A stretch of DNA of 52,882 nucleotides from a bacterium. Its GTDB lineage: Bacteria; Actinomycetota; Acidimicrobiia; Acidimicrobiales; Bin134. Of the stretch, positions 26,844 to 35,918 are shown one piece after another. Under the pieces are notes generated by a model. That model had not been told where the DNA came from, did no database searches, and saw only the letters and a list, made by a program, of their open reading frames with translations. A program made the translations under genes and the position numbers. How positions within the stretch are numbered: position 1 is the stretch's first letter; each line of letters opens with the position of its first letter. The stretch spans positions 493,566 to 546,447 of the forward strand of contig JAPPAP010000025.1 in the NCBI GenBank assembly GCA_026705465.1, in the 5' to 3' direction.

Positions 26844-27785
26844 TCAGAACTCGATGACCCAGCGGCCGCGGGTGCCGCCTGCTTCCAGGCGCGCGTGGGC
26901 CTCTGAGGCATTCTCCATGGGGACGGTACCGGCCACGCGCAGGGACACGTGGCCGTCCTCGGCTTGCTGGCGCAGGCGGTCCAGCTTCGCCTGCTCCTTG
27001 AAGTAGTCGAACACCCAGGTGACGTGGAACTGGATGCCCCGCTCGCCGTTGCCCGGCCATCCTCGCACCGAGGCGAAGCCTCCACCGTCTCGCACTGCGG
27101 CCACCAGCGGTTCCATCTGTACCGACCCATCGGCGAGCCCGTCCACGCCGTCAGGGGCATGCTCCCGGATCCGGTCGGCCACATCGTCGCCCCGGCGCAC
27201 GATCACATCGGCACCGAATGAGGCCACTAATTCCTCATCAGCCTCGGAGGAGTCAGCGATCACCCGCAGTCCGTCGGCTTTGGCCAACTCCACCATGTAG
27301 CCGCCGTAGCACCCGGCTGCCCCGGTCACGGCCAGGGTCTGGCCAGGCTGAAGGGCGAGCTGGTCAAGGCTGAGTCGGGCGGTGAGGCCGTTCATGGGCA
27401 GGGTGCTGGCCTCGGCGAACGACGATCCCTCCGGCATTCGGGCCACTGATTCTGCGGGCAACACCACGTACTCCGAGTAGGCCCCGTGGGACCCACTGGG
27501 CAACACAATGGCCATGACCTGGTCGCCCGCTCGCAGGTCAGTGTCGGCATCCTCGCCTATCTGATCCAGCATCCCGGCTACGTCCATGCCCGGCACATAC
27601 GGCGGTGGACCGGTTTTGGCCTGCTGCTCGGCCCGGGTGCCGGCCCGCACATGGGTATCGGTGGGGCTGACCGCGGTGGCTCGCACCCGGATTCTCACCT
27701 TGCCGGGTCCAGCCTCTGGCGTGGGGAGTTCCACCACCTCCAGAGCCTCTGGTCCGCCGTACTCCATGACTCCAACTGCTCGCAT
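26844..27785 (-). CDS. NADPH:quinone oxidoreductase-like medium-chain dehydrogenase
   Basis: This 313-residue MDR-superfamily oxidoreductase of the zinc-free quinone-reductase branch has the N-terminal MRAVGVMEYGGPEALEVVEL and the GroES-like domain with VPGMDVAGMLDQIG. The Rossmann motif is TLAVTGAAGCYGGYM, and there is no structural zinc cysteine cluster. Such enzymes reduce quinones or enals with NADPH. The gene has its own TAGTCT box 8 bases before ATG 27785 and ends facing the seleno-peroxiredoxin. Substrate unknown. Confidence 0.88.
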   Translation of the reverse strand: MRAVGVMEYGGPEALEVVELPTPEAGPGKVRIRVRATAVSPTDTHVRAGTRAEQQAKTGPPPYVPGMDVAGMLDQIGEDADTDLRAGDQVMAIVLPSGSHGAYSEYVVLPAESVARMPEGSSFAEASTLPMNGLTARLSLDQLALQPGQTLAVTGAAGCYGGYMVELAKADGLRVIADSSEADEELVASFGADVIVRRGDDVADRIREHAPDGVDGLADGSVQMEPLVAAVRDGGGFASVRGWPGNGERGIQFHVTWVFDYFKEQAKLDRLRQQAEDGHVSLRVAGTVPMENASEAHARLEAGGTRGRWVIEF

Positions 27786-27793
27786 GGGCCGAG

Positions 27794-27799
27794 AGACTA
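27794..27799 (-). promoter_or_regulatory. candidate leaderless -10 box TAGTCT
   Basis: On the minus strand TAGTCT ends 8 bases before ATG 27785. Confidence 0.5.
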
Positions 27800-27824
27800 G
27801 TGATTCGCACTCAGGCGCGGTGAT

Positions 27825-28691
27825 TCAGTCCCAGCACCGGACCTTGTTGTCGCCGCGCAGTCCACACACATGGTTGAGTCCGGCGGAAAGAGCGATGAAG
27901 CGGTCTCCGGGAGGATCGACCACCCCGCCGCGGCCCCAGCACCGAATGGTCTGGTCGTCGCGGATACCGCAGGTGAAGCCGGCACCGGCGGCGATGGCGG
28001 TGTAGAGGCTGAGCGGGGGATCGGCCTGCCCATCGCTGTTGTCCCCCCAGCATTGGGTGATGCCGTCGTTGCCCAAGCCGCATGCATGAGACGAGCCGAC
28101 CGAGATCGCACTGAAGGAGCCCTCCGGAGGAATCTCCCAGCCGTTTCCGCCCCAGCACTCCGCGGTTCCGTCGTCCCGCAATCCGCACGATGCCGGACCC
28201 CAGCCCACCGAGATGGCGGCGAAAGCGCCCTTGGGGGGCGGCGGAGGGGCGGGACCTCCCACGACATTGCTCCAGCATTGAAGGATGCCGATGTTGCGTA
28301 CTCCGCACGACTGGCTCGCGCCCACGGAGATGGCAGTGAATCGGCCCGGTGGGGGGTCAACCCCGACTTCGTAGTTGTCGCCCCAGCAATCGGCGGTGCG
28401 GTCGTCGCGAATCCCACACGAATAGCCCGACCCGGCGGCTATGGCAGTGAAGTTTCCGCTGAGGTAAACAGCCCAGCCGGGATTGTTCTCGCTGCCTTGC
28501 CAGCATTGAACGGTGCCGTCTTCGCGGATGCCGCACGAATGATCTCCACCGGCGGCCACGGCGGTGAAGCGTCCTCCAGAAGCGTCGGGTTCCTCAACGG
28601 AGCAGGCCGCCAACAAGACCGCGATCACCGCAAGGGTCAGCGCCAGATGACCAGTTGTGACTCCTCGGAGTAGCGCCTGCCTCGGTGACAC
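27825..28691 (-). CDS. RCC1-repeat lipoprotein with paired cysteines
   Basis: This is a predicted exported lipoprotein (288 residues from GTG 28691). The hydrophobic segment ALTLAVIAVLLAAC ends in a lipobox Cys, after which seven RCC1-type beta-propeller repeats follow. Each repeat contains the pattern SCGIREDGTVQCW (or a close variant) preceded by FTAIAAG-like strands, so each blade has one Cys pair ten residues apart, probably a disulfide outside the membrane. The start lies 4 bases after the stop of the SDR at 28696, so it is probably the last gene of the SDR/luciferase-like operon. Function unknown; RCC1 folds usually mediate binding. Confidence 0.78.
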   Translation of the reverse strand: MSPRQALLRGVTTGHLALTLAVIAVLLAACSVEEPDASGGRFTAVAAGGDHSCGIREDGTVQCWQGSENNPGWAVYLSGNFTAIAAGSGYSCGIRDDRTADCWGDNYEVGVDPPPGRFTAISVGASQSCGVRNIGILQCWSNVVGGPAPPPPPKGAFAAISVGWGPASCGLRDDGTAECWGGNGWEIPPEGSFSAISVGSSHACGLGNDGITQCWGDNSDGQADPPLSLYTAIAAGAGFTCGIRDDQTIRCWGRGGVVDPPGDRFIALSAGLNHVCGLRGDNKVRCWD

Positions 28692-28695
28692 ACCA

Positions 28696-29508
28696 CTAGG
28701 AGGCCGACCGGGCGGCCACCACGTCGGCGAAGTCGACAAACGAGCGCAGGGTGTGGCCGCCGTCCACGGTGATGAACTGGCCGGTGGTGAAGCTCGACTC
28801 CCGTCCGGCCAGGTAGCGGATGGCCCAGGCGATGTCATCAGGTTCGCCGATGCGTTGAAGCGGCTGCTGGTCGAGGTACTGGCCCACCACCGAGTCGTTG
28901 TTCACTAGGCCCTCGGTGGCGTCGGTGGCGGTCAGACCAGGGCGGACCGCATTGACGCGAACCCCTACGGCGCCCAGCTCATCGGCGGCGACCCGAACCA
29001 GGGCGTCTACCCCAGCCTTGCCCGCACAGTAGGCAGCCAAGAAGCGGCACGATTGGATGGCCGCGGTGGACGACACCGCCACGATCGACCCGCCCCCGGC
29101 ATCGGCCATATGCCGTCCGGCGTGCTTGATCATGATGAACGGAGCCACCACGTTGAAGCTGACGATGTCCGCGACCTGTTCGGGCTCGTAATCGAGTACC
29201 GCGGCCATACCGCCCCCACCGGGAACCGACACCGCCATGTCAAGGCGGCCGGTGGGCTCGGCGGCCAGTTCCACTGCGGCCAGCACTTGATCGCTGTCGG
29301 TGGCGTCGCAGGTAGTCCAGCGGATCGAGCCGCCCGCCTCGGTGGCCAGCGGGGCCAGTTCGCCTGCCGTTTCCTCCAGATGGCCCGCGCTGCGGCTGGC
29401 GATCACCACGTGGGCCCCGTCGGCTACCAGCAGCCGGGCGGTGGACCGGCCGATCCCGCCCGCCCCTCCGGTGACCAGGGCGCCCATCTCGGTAAGAGGC
29501 AAGCTCAT
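28696..29508 (-). CDS. short-chain dehydrogenase/reductase (SDR)
   Basis: This 270-residue classical SDR has the cofactor motif TGGAGGIGRS at the N-terminus, the active-site serine in IVAVSSTAAIQS and the catalytic YCAGK. It ends in the common FITVDGGHTLRSFVDF. Its ATG overlaps the stop of the upstream luciferase-like gene by 4 bases, so the two are translationally coupled. Substrate unknown. Confidence 0.9.
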   Translation of the reverse strand: MSLPLTEMGALVTGGAGGIGRSTARLLVADGAHVVIASRSAGHLEETAGELAPLATEAGGSIRWTTCDATDSDQVLAAVELAAEPTGRLDMAVSVPGGGGMAAVLDYEPEQVADIVSFNVVAPFIMIKHAGRHMADAGGGSIVAVSSTAAIQSCRFLAAYCAGKAGVDALVRVAADELGAVGVRVNAVRPGLTATDATEGLVNNDSVVGQYLDQQPLQRIGEPDDIAWAIRYLAGRESSFTTGQFITVDGGHTLRSFVDFADVVAARSAS

Positions 29509-30476
29509 AGATCAGCCACTCCTTCTCGTACGACGGTACACAGCAGTTCAGCGTGGCGATGGGCCAAGTCGTCGGGCATGCCCGCGATGCTGGTCCAACA
29601 GTAGGCCTCCACCATGGGAATGCCCTCCGACAGGCGACGCAGGTGTTCGATGGCGTTGTCGGGGGTGAGCACCTCCATCGGGGAGATGACCCCCATGGTG
29701 CTGCGCCGCTCCCGCAGCTTCTCCACGGTGAGCGGACTGGGAGTCTTGCCGGTGCCCGACGCCCCCGCGGCCCTATAGGTGTTGAGCTGCCAGGCCAGAT
29801 GGGGGAGAACACGCTCGTAGGCCTCGTCGGGGTCGTCAGCCACCACCATGCTCACCACCCCGGCCATTTTGGCGATGCCCGGGTCGTGGCCAGCCTCGGC
29901 CAGGCCCTCGGTATAGGGCTCCAGCGACGCCTGGTTGATAGATAAGAGCCCGCAGCCCAGCCGACCGGCTCGGCGGGCACCCTGGGGTCCGTTGTAGCCC
30001 AGCCAGATAGGGAAAGGATTCTGCACCGCGGGCGGGGTGACGACGCCCCCATCCAGCAGCTCCCGTAATTCCCGCACCCGCTGGTCGGTGGTGGTGTAGC
30101 GCTTGGATAGGTCGGCCCCGTAGGCCTCGAACTCGTCGTACACGTAGCCTGCGCCCAGCCCCAAATCGATGCGGCCGTTGCTGATCTGGTCGGCTACCGC
30201 GGCCTCTTCGGCGATCTGGGGAGCCAAGCGCAGCGGGGCCAGCAACACCGCGGTGCCAATGCGGATCCGCTGGGTGCGGGCCGCCACCGCGGCGGCGAAG
30301 GTGAGGGGCTGGGGCAGGTAGCCGTCCTCGAAGAAGTGGTGCTCGCTGAGCCACACCGAGTCCGCCCCCCACTCCTCGGCTTGGACGGCCAGCTCCAACG
30401 ACTGCCGGTAGAAGTCAGGCCAGGGCTTTTGCCACTCCGGCGGGTTCCGCAGGTCCATGTATATGCCGATGCGCAT
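29505..30476 (-). CDS. LLM class (luciferase-like) flavin/F420-dependent oxidoreductase
   Basis: This 323-residue luciferase-like monooxygenase-superfamily protein has a TIM-barrel fold. It starts with MRIGIYMDLRNPPEW and shows ADSVWLSEHHFFEDGYLP, then RIRIGTAVLLAPLRLAPQ and the cofactor-loop region ISNGRIDLGLGAGYVYDEF. Members use FMNH2 or reduced F420. I cannot decide between them from sequence, although the actinobacterial setting favours F420. TAGGGT is 6 bases before its ATG. It leads an operon with the SDR at 28696 (4-base overlap) and the RCC1 lipoprotein. Substrate unknown. Confidence 0.87.
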   Translation of the reverse strand: MRIGIYMDLRNPPEWQKPWPDFYRQSLELAVQAEEWGADSVWLSEHHFFEDGYLPQPLTFAAAVAARTQRIRIGTAVLLAPLRLAPQIAEEAAVADQISNGRIDLGLGAGYVYDEFEAYGADLSKRYTTTDQRVRELRELLDGGVVTPPAVQNPFPIWLGYNGPQGARRAGRLGCGLLSINQASLEPYTEGLAEAGHDPGIAKMAGVVSMVVADDPDEAYERVLPHLAWQLNTYRAAGASGTGKTPSPLTVEKLRERRSTMGVISPMEVLTPDNAIEHLRRLSEGIPMVEAYCWTSIAGMPDDLAHRHAELLCTVVREGVADL

Positions 30477-30482
30477 GCGCTG

Positions 30483-30488
30483 ACCCTA
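30483..30488 (-). promoter_or_regulatory. candidate leaderless -10 box TAGGGT
   Basis: On the minus strand TAGGGT ends 6 bases before ATG 30476 of the luciferase-like gene. Confidence 0.5.
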
Positions 30489-30523
30489 ACGCCCGTGGCA
30501 CTGCCTACTCGTTCTGGGCTGTC

Positions 30524-31381
30524 CTACTTGTCTTGAGTGGCAGGGGGCATCCAGTCGGGCCAGTGGTCGGCCAGGGTGAGCGACCATTCCGGGGAGCGCT
30601 TCTCCAGAAAGGCCATGACCCCCTCGGTGGCGTCGGGCTGGCCCATCACATGGAGATGGATGCGGCGCTCCAGTTCATTGATGACCCCCTGATCGCCGGG
30701 GGAAGTGGTCCACAGCAGGCGCTTGCTGAGCGCCACCGACACCGGGGCGGTGTTGACGGCAATGTCTTTGGCCGTCTCCATTGCCGCGGGCAGAACTTCG
30801 TCGGCAGGCATGGCGGCGGTGGCCAACCCCATCTCTGCGGCTTCTTGGCCGGTGTACATCTGGCCGGTGAGCAGGATCTCCAGCGCTTTGGCGTGGCCCA
30901 CCGTGCGGGGCAGGGTCCAATGGGAGCGGAGGTCGGGGAGCACGCCTCGCCGGTTCTGCACGATGCCCCACCGGGCATCGGCGGCGATGTAGCGGATGTC
31001 GCACTGGAGGGCCAGCGTCATGCCCAGGCCCACCGCATGGCCGTTGACCGCCGCGATGACCGGCTTACGCACGTCCCAGGGGTGGAACTCAAGGGGATCG
31101 GAGCGGAAGCTGTCTTCCTTGGGGGTGCCGAATACCTTCGCCCCGCCCGAGAAGTCGGCCCCGGCGCAGAAAGCCCGACCCGCGCCGGTGATCACCACCG
31201 CGCGCACCGTTTCGTCGGCGTCGCCGCGGCGCAGGGCGTCAGCGAGCTCTTGGCCCATCAGCGTGCTGAAGGCGTTGAGCTTCTCCGGTCGATTCAGGGT
31301 GATCACCGCTACCCGGTCATCTACCGAGTAGGCAATGTCTTGATAGCTGTTCGGCCCTTGGCTGCCTGGGCTGTCGCTCAC
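30524..31381 (-). CDS. crotonase-fold protein lacking both hydratase glutamates
   Basis: This 285-residue enoyl-CoA hydratase/isomerase superfamily protein keeps the CoA-binding and oxyanion regions (ITLNRPEKLNAFSTLMGQEL, FCAGADFSGG, AVNGHAVGLGMTLALQCD). At the two positions where classical hydratase has Glu it has Thr122 and Asn143 (GIVQNRRGVLPD). Another reaction of the superfamily, such as isomerisation, hydrolysis or C-C bond cleavage, is therefore more likely than hydration. The start is GTG 31381, which overlaps the stop of the upstream P-type ATPase gene (GTGA). An in-frame extension to 31570 lies inside the ATPase gene and is not needed. Confidence 0.82.
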   Translation of the reverse strand: MSDSPGSQGPNSYQDIAYSVDDRVAVITLNRPEKLNAFSTLMGQELADALRRGDADETVRAVVITGAGRAFCAGADFSGGAKVFGTPKEDSFRSDPLEFHPWDVRKPVIAAVNGHAVGLGMTLALQCDIRYIAADARWGIVQNRRGVLPDLRSHWTLPRTVGHAKALEILLTGQMYTGQEAAEMGLATAAMPADEVLPAAMETAKDIAVNTAPVSVALSKRLLWTTSPGDQGVINELERRIHLHVMGQPDATEGVMAFLEKRSPEWSLTLADHWPDWMPPATQDK

Positions 31382-33747
31382 TGGTCCTCGTATCTCCTCA
31401 AGGCCCGGGGGATGGTGACTACCCCCATGCCGGCGATCACCACTGCGGCAATTGTGGGAATCCACATCCAGGCGGGGGGAATGTCCAACTCGAAGAAATT
31501 CCGGGCCCACGGCCACACCATCACGATCAGATACGACCCGGCCATAGCCGCAGCCAGCCCGATCTTCCACGGGCGCAGGGGACGGCTGATCACCACCAGG
31601 ATCACCAGACCCACCCCCAGCAGGGCGAACGTGGCCACGGTGCGGGCCTCAGGCAGGGTGACTTCGTTGTGGCGGCGGGCGATCTCATAAACGAAGAACG
31701 ACGCCACTGCGGCCAGCACCCCGGCGGGAATCGAGAACCGCAGCACCCTGCTCAAGAAGCCGGAGCGGATCAACTCGGTGCTGGGAGCCAGTGCCAGGAA
31801 AAGGCCGGGTACGCCGATGGAGAACGTGCCCACCAGGGTGAGATGGCGGGGCAAGAACGGGTATTCGACAGTGAAGATGCCCACTAGCACGGTGAGCAGC
31901 ACGGCATAGGCCGCCTTGGTCACGAACAGGTTGGCCACCCGCTCTACGTTGTTGATCACCTTGCGCCCTTGGGCCAGCACCTCGGGCAAGGTGGCGAACG
32001 AGTTATCCAGCAGCACCAATTGTGCCACCGCCCGGGTGGAGGCAGACCCGCTGCCCATGGCGATGCCCATGTCCGCGTTCTTGAGGGCCAGCACATCATT
32101 GACGCCGTCGCCGGTCATCGCCACCGTGTGGCCCCTTGACTGGAGGGCATCCACCATGGTCCGCTTCTGCTGGGGGGTGACCCGGCCGAACACCGCATTG
32201 TCGGCCAGCGCGGCGGCCATCTCGTCGGTGTCGTCGGGCAACTCTCGGGCATCCATGTGGTTATGGGCGTTGGGGATGCCGGCTCGCTGGGCCACCGCGG
32301 CCACCGTGGCGGTGTGGTCGCCGGAGATCACCTTGAGGTTCACCCCCTGCTCCCGGAAGAAAGCCAAGATCTCAGGGGCATCGGGGCGGATGGTGTCCTC
32401 CAACAGGATCAGGGCCAGAGGCGTTCGGCTCTCCGGCAGCGTCTCGTCGGCCAGGGGCTCGGGGCTTCGGGCCAACAACAGGGTGCGACGGCCCGCTTCT
32501 GCGTGCCCTGCCACCCGGCTCATCACATCGGGCAGATCTCCGGCGATCACGTCGGGCGCGCCGAAATAAAAGGAGCCGTGGCTGCGGAACTCCGTGGCCG
32601 ACCACTTGCGGGCGCTGGAGAACGGGGTGGCGCCTAGCGGGGTCCAACCGCCGATGTCGTCGCCGGCGGGAGCGGGATAGGCGTCGCGCACTGCCAGCAT
32701 GGTGGCGTTGGGGGCCTCGTCGGCGTGAGCTATGGCGCCCAGGGCAGTGGCGACAAGGGCAGGGTCGACGCCGGGAAGGGTCTCCGCCTCGCCGAAGCTG
32801 ATGTGGCCGGTGGTGATGGTGCCGGTCTTGTCGAGGCACAGCACGTCGGTGCGGGCCAACAGCTCTACGGTGGCCAGCTCCTTGGCCAGTGCCCGACGAC
32901 GGGCCAAGGCAATCACCCCGGCAACGAACGAGAGGCTGGTGAGCAGCACGAGGCCGTCGGGGACCATGGCCACCGCGGCAGCCACCGTGCCTTGGAGGGC
33001 GTTCTGCCAGCGGTCCTCAGTGTCGAGCAGCACCAATATCAGCAACGCCGAGGCCGGGGGAATGATGACGATGAGCCAGCGCAGCACGGTGTCGATGCCC
33101 CGGCGCAGCTCGCTGTTCACCAGGGTGAAGCGGCGAGCCTCCTCCGACAAGGTGCTGGCGTAGGACTCAGCGCCGATGCGGGTGGCCTGGTAGCGGCCAC
33201 TTCCCGCCGCTACGAAGCTTCCCGACAGCAGCTCATCGCCGGGCTCTTTCTCCATGGGATCGGCCTCGCCGGTGAGCAGCGACTCGTCGGCCTCGAGGCC
33301 GGAAGATGCCAGCACCACTCCGTCAACCACCACCTGGTCACCAGGGGCGAGTTCCATAAGCTCATCAGCCACCACCTCGCTGACCCCGACTTCGGAGACC
33401 TCCCCGTCGCGCACCACCCGAGCCCTGGGGGCGCTGAGCACCGCCAGTTTGTCCAGCTCCCGCTTGGCCCTGAGCTCTTGGGCCACGCCGATAACGGCGT
33501 TGGACACCACCACTCCCACGAACAATCCGTCGCGGGGGAACCCGGCGACCATGATGGCAGCGAACAGCGCCAGCATGATCCCGTTGACAGGGGAAAACAC
33601 ATTGGCCCGGAGAATCTGGGGCAGCGTGCGCACCGGGGCGTCGGGCACCCGGTTGGTGCGTCCGGCAGCCACCCGTTCGGCTACTTGTTCGCTGGTAAGC
33701 CCCCGCGCCGGATCGACTGCCGGAATGTTGGCGGTGTCAGGAGCCAT
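31378..33747 (-). CDS. P-type cation-transporting ATPase, CtpE-like
   Basis: This 789-residue P-type ATPase pumps a cation across the membrane by a phospho-Asp cycle. D306 in LCLDKTGTIT is the phosphorylation site. TGEADP is the actuator-domain loop and MTGDGVNDVLALKNADMG the hinge motif. The N-terminal GLTSEQVAERVAAGRTN and the short transmembrane layout without heavy-metal domains resemble mycobacterial CtpE, which has been linked to calcium uptake. There are two hydrophobic hairpins before the phosphorylation domain and about six hydrophobic segments after it. Ion specificity is inferred only from that resemblance. The following crotonase gene is coupled by overlap. Confidence 0.87.
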   Translation of the reverse strand: MAPDTANIPAVDPARGLTSEQVAERVAAGRTNRVPDAPVRTLPQILRANVFSPVNGIMLALFAAIMVAGFPRDGLFVGVVVSNAVIGVAQELRAKRELDKLAVLSAPRARVVRDGEVSEVGVSEVVADELMELAPGDQVVVDGVVLASSGLEADESLLTGEADPMEKEPGDELLSGSFVAAGSGRYQATRIGAESYASTLSEEARRFTLVNSELRRGIDTVLRWLIVIIPPASALLILVLLDTEDRWQNALQGTVAAAVAMVPDGLVLLTSLSFVAGVIALARRRALAKELATVELLARTDVLCLDKTGTITTGHISFGEAETLPGVDPALVATALGAIAHADEAPNATMLAVRDAYPAPAGDDIGGWTPLGATPFSSARKWSATEFRSHGSFYFGAPDVIAGDLPDVMSRVAGHAEAGRRTLLLARSPEPLADETLPESRTPLALILLEDTIRPDAPEILAFFREQGVNLKVISGDHTATVAAVAQRAGIPNAHNHMDARELPDDTDEMAAALADNAVFGRVTPQQKRTMVDALQSRGHTVAMTGDGVNDVLALKNADMGIAMGSGSASTRAVAQLVLLDNSFATLPEVLAQGRKVINNVERVANLFVTKAAYAVLLTVLVGIFTVEYPFLPRHLTLVGTFSIGVPGLFLALAPSTELIRSGFLSRVLRFSIPAGVLAAVASFFVYEIARRHNEVTLPEARTVATFALLGVGLVILVVISRPLRPWKIGLAAAMAGSYLIVMVWPWARNFFELDIPPAWMWIPTIAAVVIAGMGVVTIPRALRRYEDQ

Positions 33748-33756
33748 CAGGCCTCG

Positions 33757-33762
33757 AAGTTA
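33757..33762 (-). promoter_or_regulatory. candidate leaderless -10 box TAACTT
   Basis: On the minus strand TAACTT ends 9 bases before ATG 33747 of the P-type ATPase gene. The spacing is the longest of the series. Confidence 0.35.
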
Positions 33763-33816
33763 CCGGCTCGGAATGAGGACAGGAGGACTCGCCGTGGGAC
33801 TGGCAGATCGTTGCGC

Positions 33817-35184
33817 TCATTGCCAGATGCGAAGAGAGCCCTCAACAGTGGCGGCGGCCATAGACAAGGTGCCGTCGGGGCGGGTGAGCACCGCGATATT
33901 GGTTGCCAGCGTGCCCCCGAGCGGGCGGCTCCACATATCCACCGCTCCATCTGGGCCATGACGGACTCCCGCGATGTGCTGGCGGTCGAGGGTGGGGAGA
34001 ATTACCTCGATATGGCCGTCCCGATCGACGTCGGCAGCCACCGCCTGTTCGAGGTTCCGGGCGCCGAATTCGTGGGAGCGGTAGCCCGTCCGCATGGCAG
34101 CAACCTCCAAGAAGCTTCCGCTCAAACTCAAGAACCTCAGCGATCCTTGGGCATCGGGGTAGAGCACTTCGGCGATCTCGATCTGTCCTGAGGGACCGAG
34201 TGGTCCCACCGCCACTAAGTGGCGCCAGCCCAGCAGTCGGTCCACCGGGCCGCTGATCGCCACCACGCCGCCGCCGGTGCTTGAGGCCACCACGATCCAG
34301 ACCTCGCGGTCGTTGCTGACAGTAAGCACTACATCGTCGATACCATCGCCGTCCACATCGGCCAGCAGGGGGGCCACGGACTCGATGACGTCGTCCTCAG
34401 ACCGGTAGACGGTCTCCACTTCGTTCACGCCAACGGTGACTACCACCACGGAGGTGGCCTCTAAGTTGTCACCCAATGCTGAATGGGGGAAGCGATCGGT
34501 GGGCCCGGCCAGCACCAGCACCTTCTCGGGACTGATCTGGATGACCCGGGTGTCGGGAAGCACTTTCAGGTCGGGTCGCCACAGCGTGCCGTCGGGCTCC
34601 AACACGGTGAGTCGCTGGATGTTGTCCACGTAGGCGGCTCGGTTGCCGGTCAGGTACACGGGCACGCTGTTGGGTGAAGCGTTGGCCGGGGTGGTAGCCA
34701 AGCGCACCGAGTTGCCCTGCACGGCCAGCACCGGAGGCTGGCCTGGAGCCAGCCGGCCACCAGGGATCTCGATGGGGACCGGCTGGCCGCCAACGGGGAT
34801 CTGGTAGCCATACACCGTTCCGTCGGCCAAAGTCACTACCCAGACGTCCCCGTCGGGAGTGCTGGTGCCGGTGACCCACGTAGGGATGTCGCCCAGGTTG
34901 ATGTCCTTGGTGGTGACTTGCTGGATGAACCCGGTCCCCAGCCCTGCACCGGTGACCAGTCTGTTGCCGTTGGGCTGGAAGACAGGGTCGATGTAGGTCA
35001 CCGGGCCGCGATCGGGGGGCGAAGTGGCCGGGGCCGGGGGTGGGGAGACGACTGGGGTGGCGGTGGGGGTGGCCTCGGTAGTCGTATCCGAACCGCAGGC
35101 GCTGGTGGTGGCGAGAGCGAGCACTCCTAATGCGGCCAGCACGCTGCGGGTGGTTGTCCTTTTGCGGGGGTTGTCGCTGGTCAT
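33817..35184 (-). CDS. FG-GAP/VCBS-like beta-propeller lipoprotein
   Basis: This 455-residue exported lipoprotein has the signal peptide RSVLAALGVLALATTSAC with lipidated C30, then a Thr/Pro-rich linker. The remainder is repeats with calcium-binding-type loops, for example LADVDGDGIDDVVLTV and VAADVDRDGHIEVILP, typical of FG-GAP/VCBS propellers. It ends at WSRPLGGTLATNIAVL plus one further blade. The start overlaps the upstream Nudix gene stop by 4 bases, and that gene in turn overlaps an SDR, giving a three-gene operon. Function unknown, possibly adhesion or binding on the cell surface. Confidence 0.75.
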   Translation of the reverse strand: MTSDNPRKRTTTRSVLAALGVLALATTSACGSDTTTEATPTATPVVSPPPAPATSPPDRGPVTYIDPVFQPNGNRLVTGAGLGTGFIQQVTTKDINLGDIPTWVTGTSTPDGDVWVVTLADGTVYGYQIPVGGQPVPIEIPGGRLAPGQPPVLAVQGNSVRLATTPANASPNSVPVYLTGNRAAYVDNIQRLTVLEPDGTLWRPDLKVLPDTRVIQISPEKVLVLAGPTDRFPHSALGDNLEATSVVVVTVGVNEVETVYRSEDDVIESVAPLLADVDGDGIDDVVLTVSNDREVWIVVASSTGGGVVAISGPVDRLLGWRHLVAVGPLGPSGQIEIAEVLYPDAQGSLRFLSLSGSFLEVAAMRTGYRSHEFGARNLEQAVAADVDRDGHIEVILPTLDRQHIAGVRHGPDGAVDMWSRPLGGTLATNIAVLTRPDGTLSMAAATVEGSLRIWQ

Positions 35185-35918
35185 GTCCGTTCGAATCGCC
35201 AGCCACCCTCGTGCAGGGTGAGGCGGTGCCGGGGGCCGGGCGCACTGGCGTCATGGGTGTCGTATCCGGCGTCGCCGTGCCACAGCGACACCGGGACTTT
35301 GCCGTCGAGGGCGATATGGGTTTCGTAGTGAGGGATGTCGTCGGCCCGGTCGCGGGCAGCGGCCAAGGCCTCGGCCACGGTGGGGTGCTCGGCCAACTCC
35401 ATCAGGGTGATGAAAGTGGGGGGGACCATTTCGATCTCGCCGGCCTTGTGACGGGCCAGGGTGTCGGCCGGACGCCACCAAGCATGCTCTTTGATCTCGC
35501 CGCCATCGACGGTGACTGAGCCAACCGGCGCGGGGGCAAGAAAGAACCAGGTGGCGAATCGTTTGTTGATGGTGGTGGGGGGCACCCAATGGGAATAGGG
35601 CACCAGATCATCAGTGGCGATGACCAGGTCAGACTCCTCGGCGGCCTCCCGCACTGCGGCGACCCGACTAGCGGCGAAGATGTCGTCAGGCTGTCCGGCG
35701 GGGTAGTCGTCATCGTCCACCCGGCCGCCGGGGAAGACCCACATCCCGCCTACGAAGCTGAGTTTGGAGCTCCGCCGCATCATCAGGGTCTCCAGCCCTT
35801 CGGGGGCGTCGCGCAGCAGCACCACCGTCGCCGCCGCTACTAGCTCAGGCGCGTCTTCGCTCTGCCCGGCCCAGTCGGTGAATCGATGTCGCTTGCTATC
35901 GCTCGAAGACCCGCTCAT
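35181..35918 (-). CDS. Nudix hydrolase family protein
   Basis: This 245-residue protein has the N-terminal core VAAATVVLLRDAPEGLETLM followed by GGMWVFPGGRVDDDDYP and the Nudix-box C-terminal half RVAAVREAAEESDLVI. The box contains an insertion between the GG and REAAEE parts, as in the longer actinobacterial Nudix family that includes relatives of NUDT19-type CoA diphosphatases. The likely reaction is hydrolysis of a nucleoside-diphosphate linkage, perhaps in CoA derivatives given the setting, which is inference. It is the middle gene of an overlapping trio. Confidence 0.82.
   Translation of the reverse strand: MSGSSSDSKRHRFTDWAGQSEDAPELVAAATVVLLRDAPEGLETLMMRRSSKLSFVGGMWVFPGGRVDDDDYPAGQPDDIFAASRVAAVREAAEESDLVIATDDLVPYSHWVPPTTINKRFATWFFLAPAPVGSVTVDGGEIKEHAWWRPADTLARHKAGEIEMVPPTFITLMELAEHPTVAEALAAARDRADDIPHYETHIALDGKVPVSLWHGDAGYDTHDASAPGPRHRLTLHEGGWRFERT

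Noticed and set aside
32725..34191. Long plus-strand open frame across the P-type ATPase and the propeller lipoprotein
   Set aside because: It spans two minus-strand genes with clear motifs and shows no protein family pattern.
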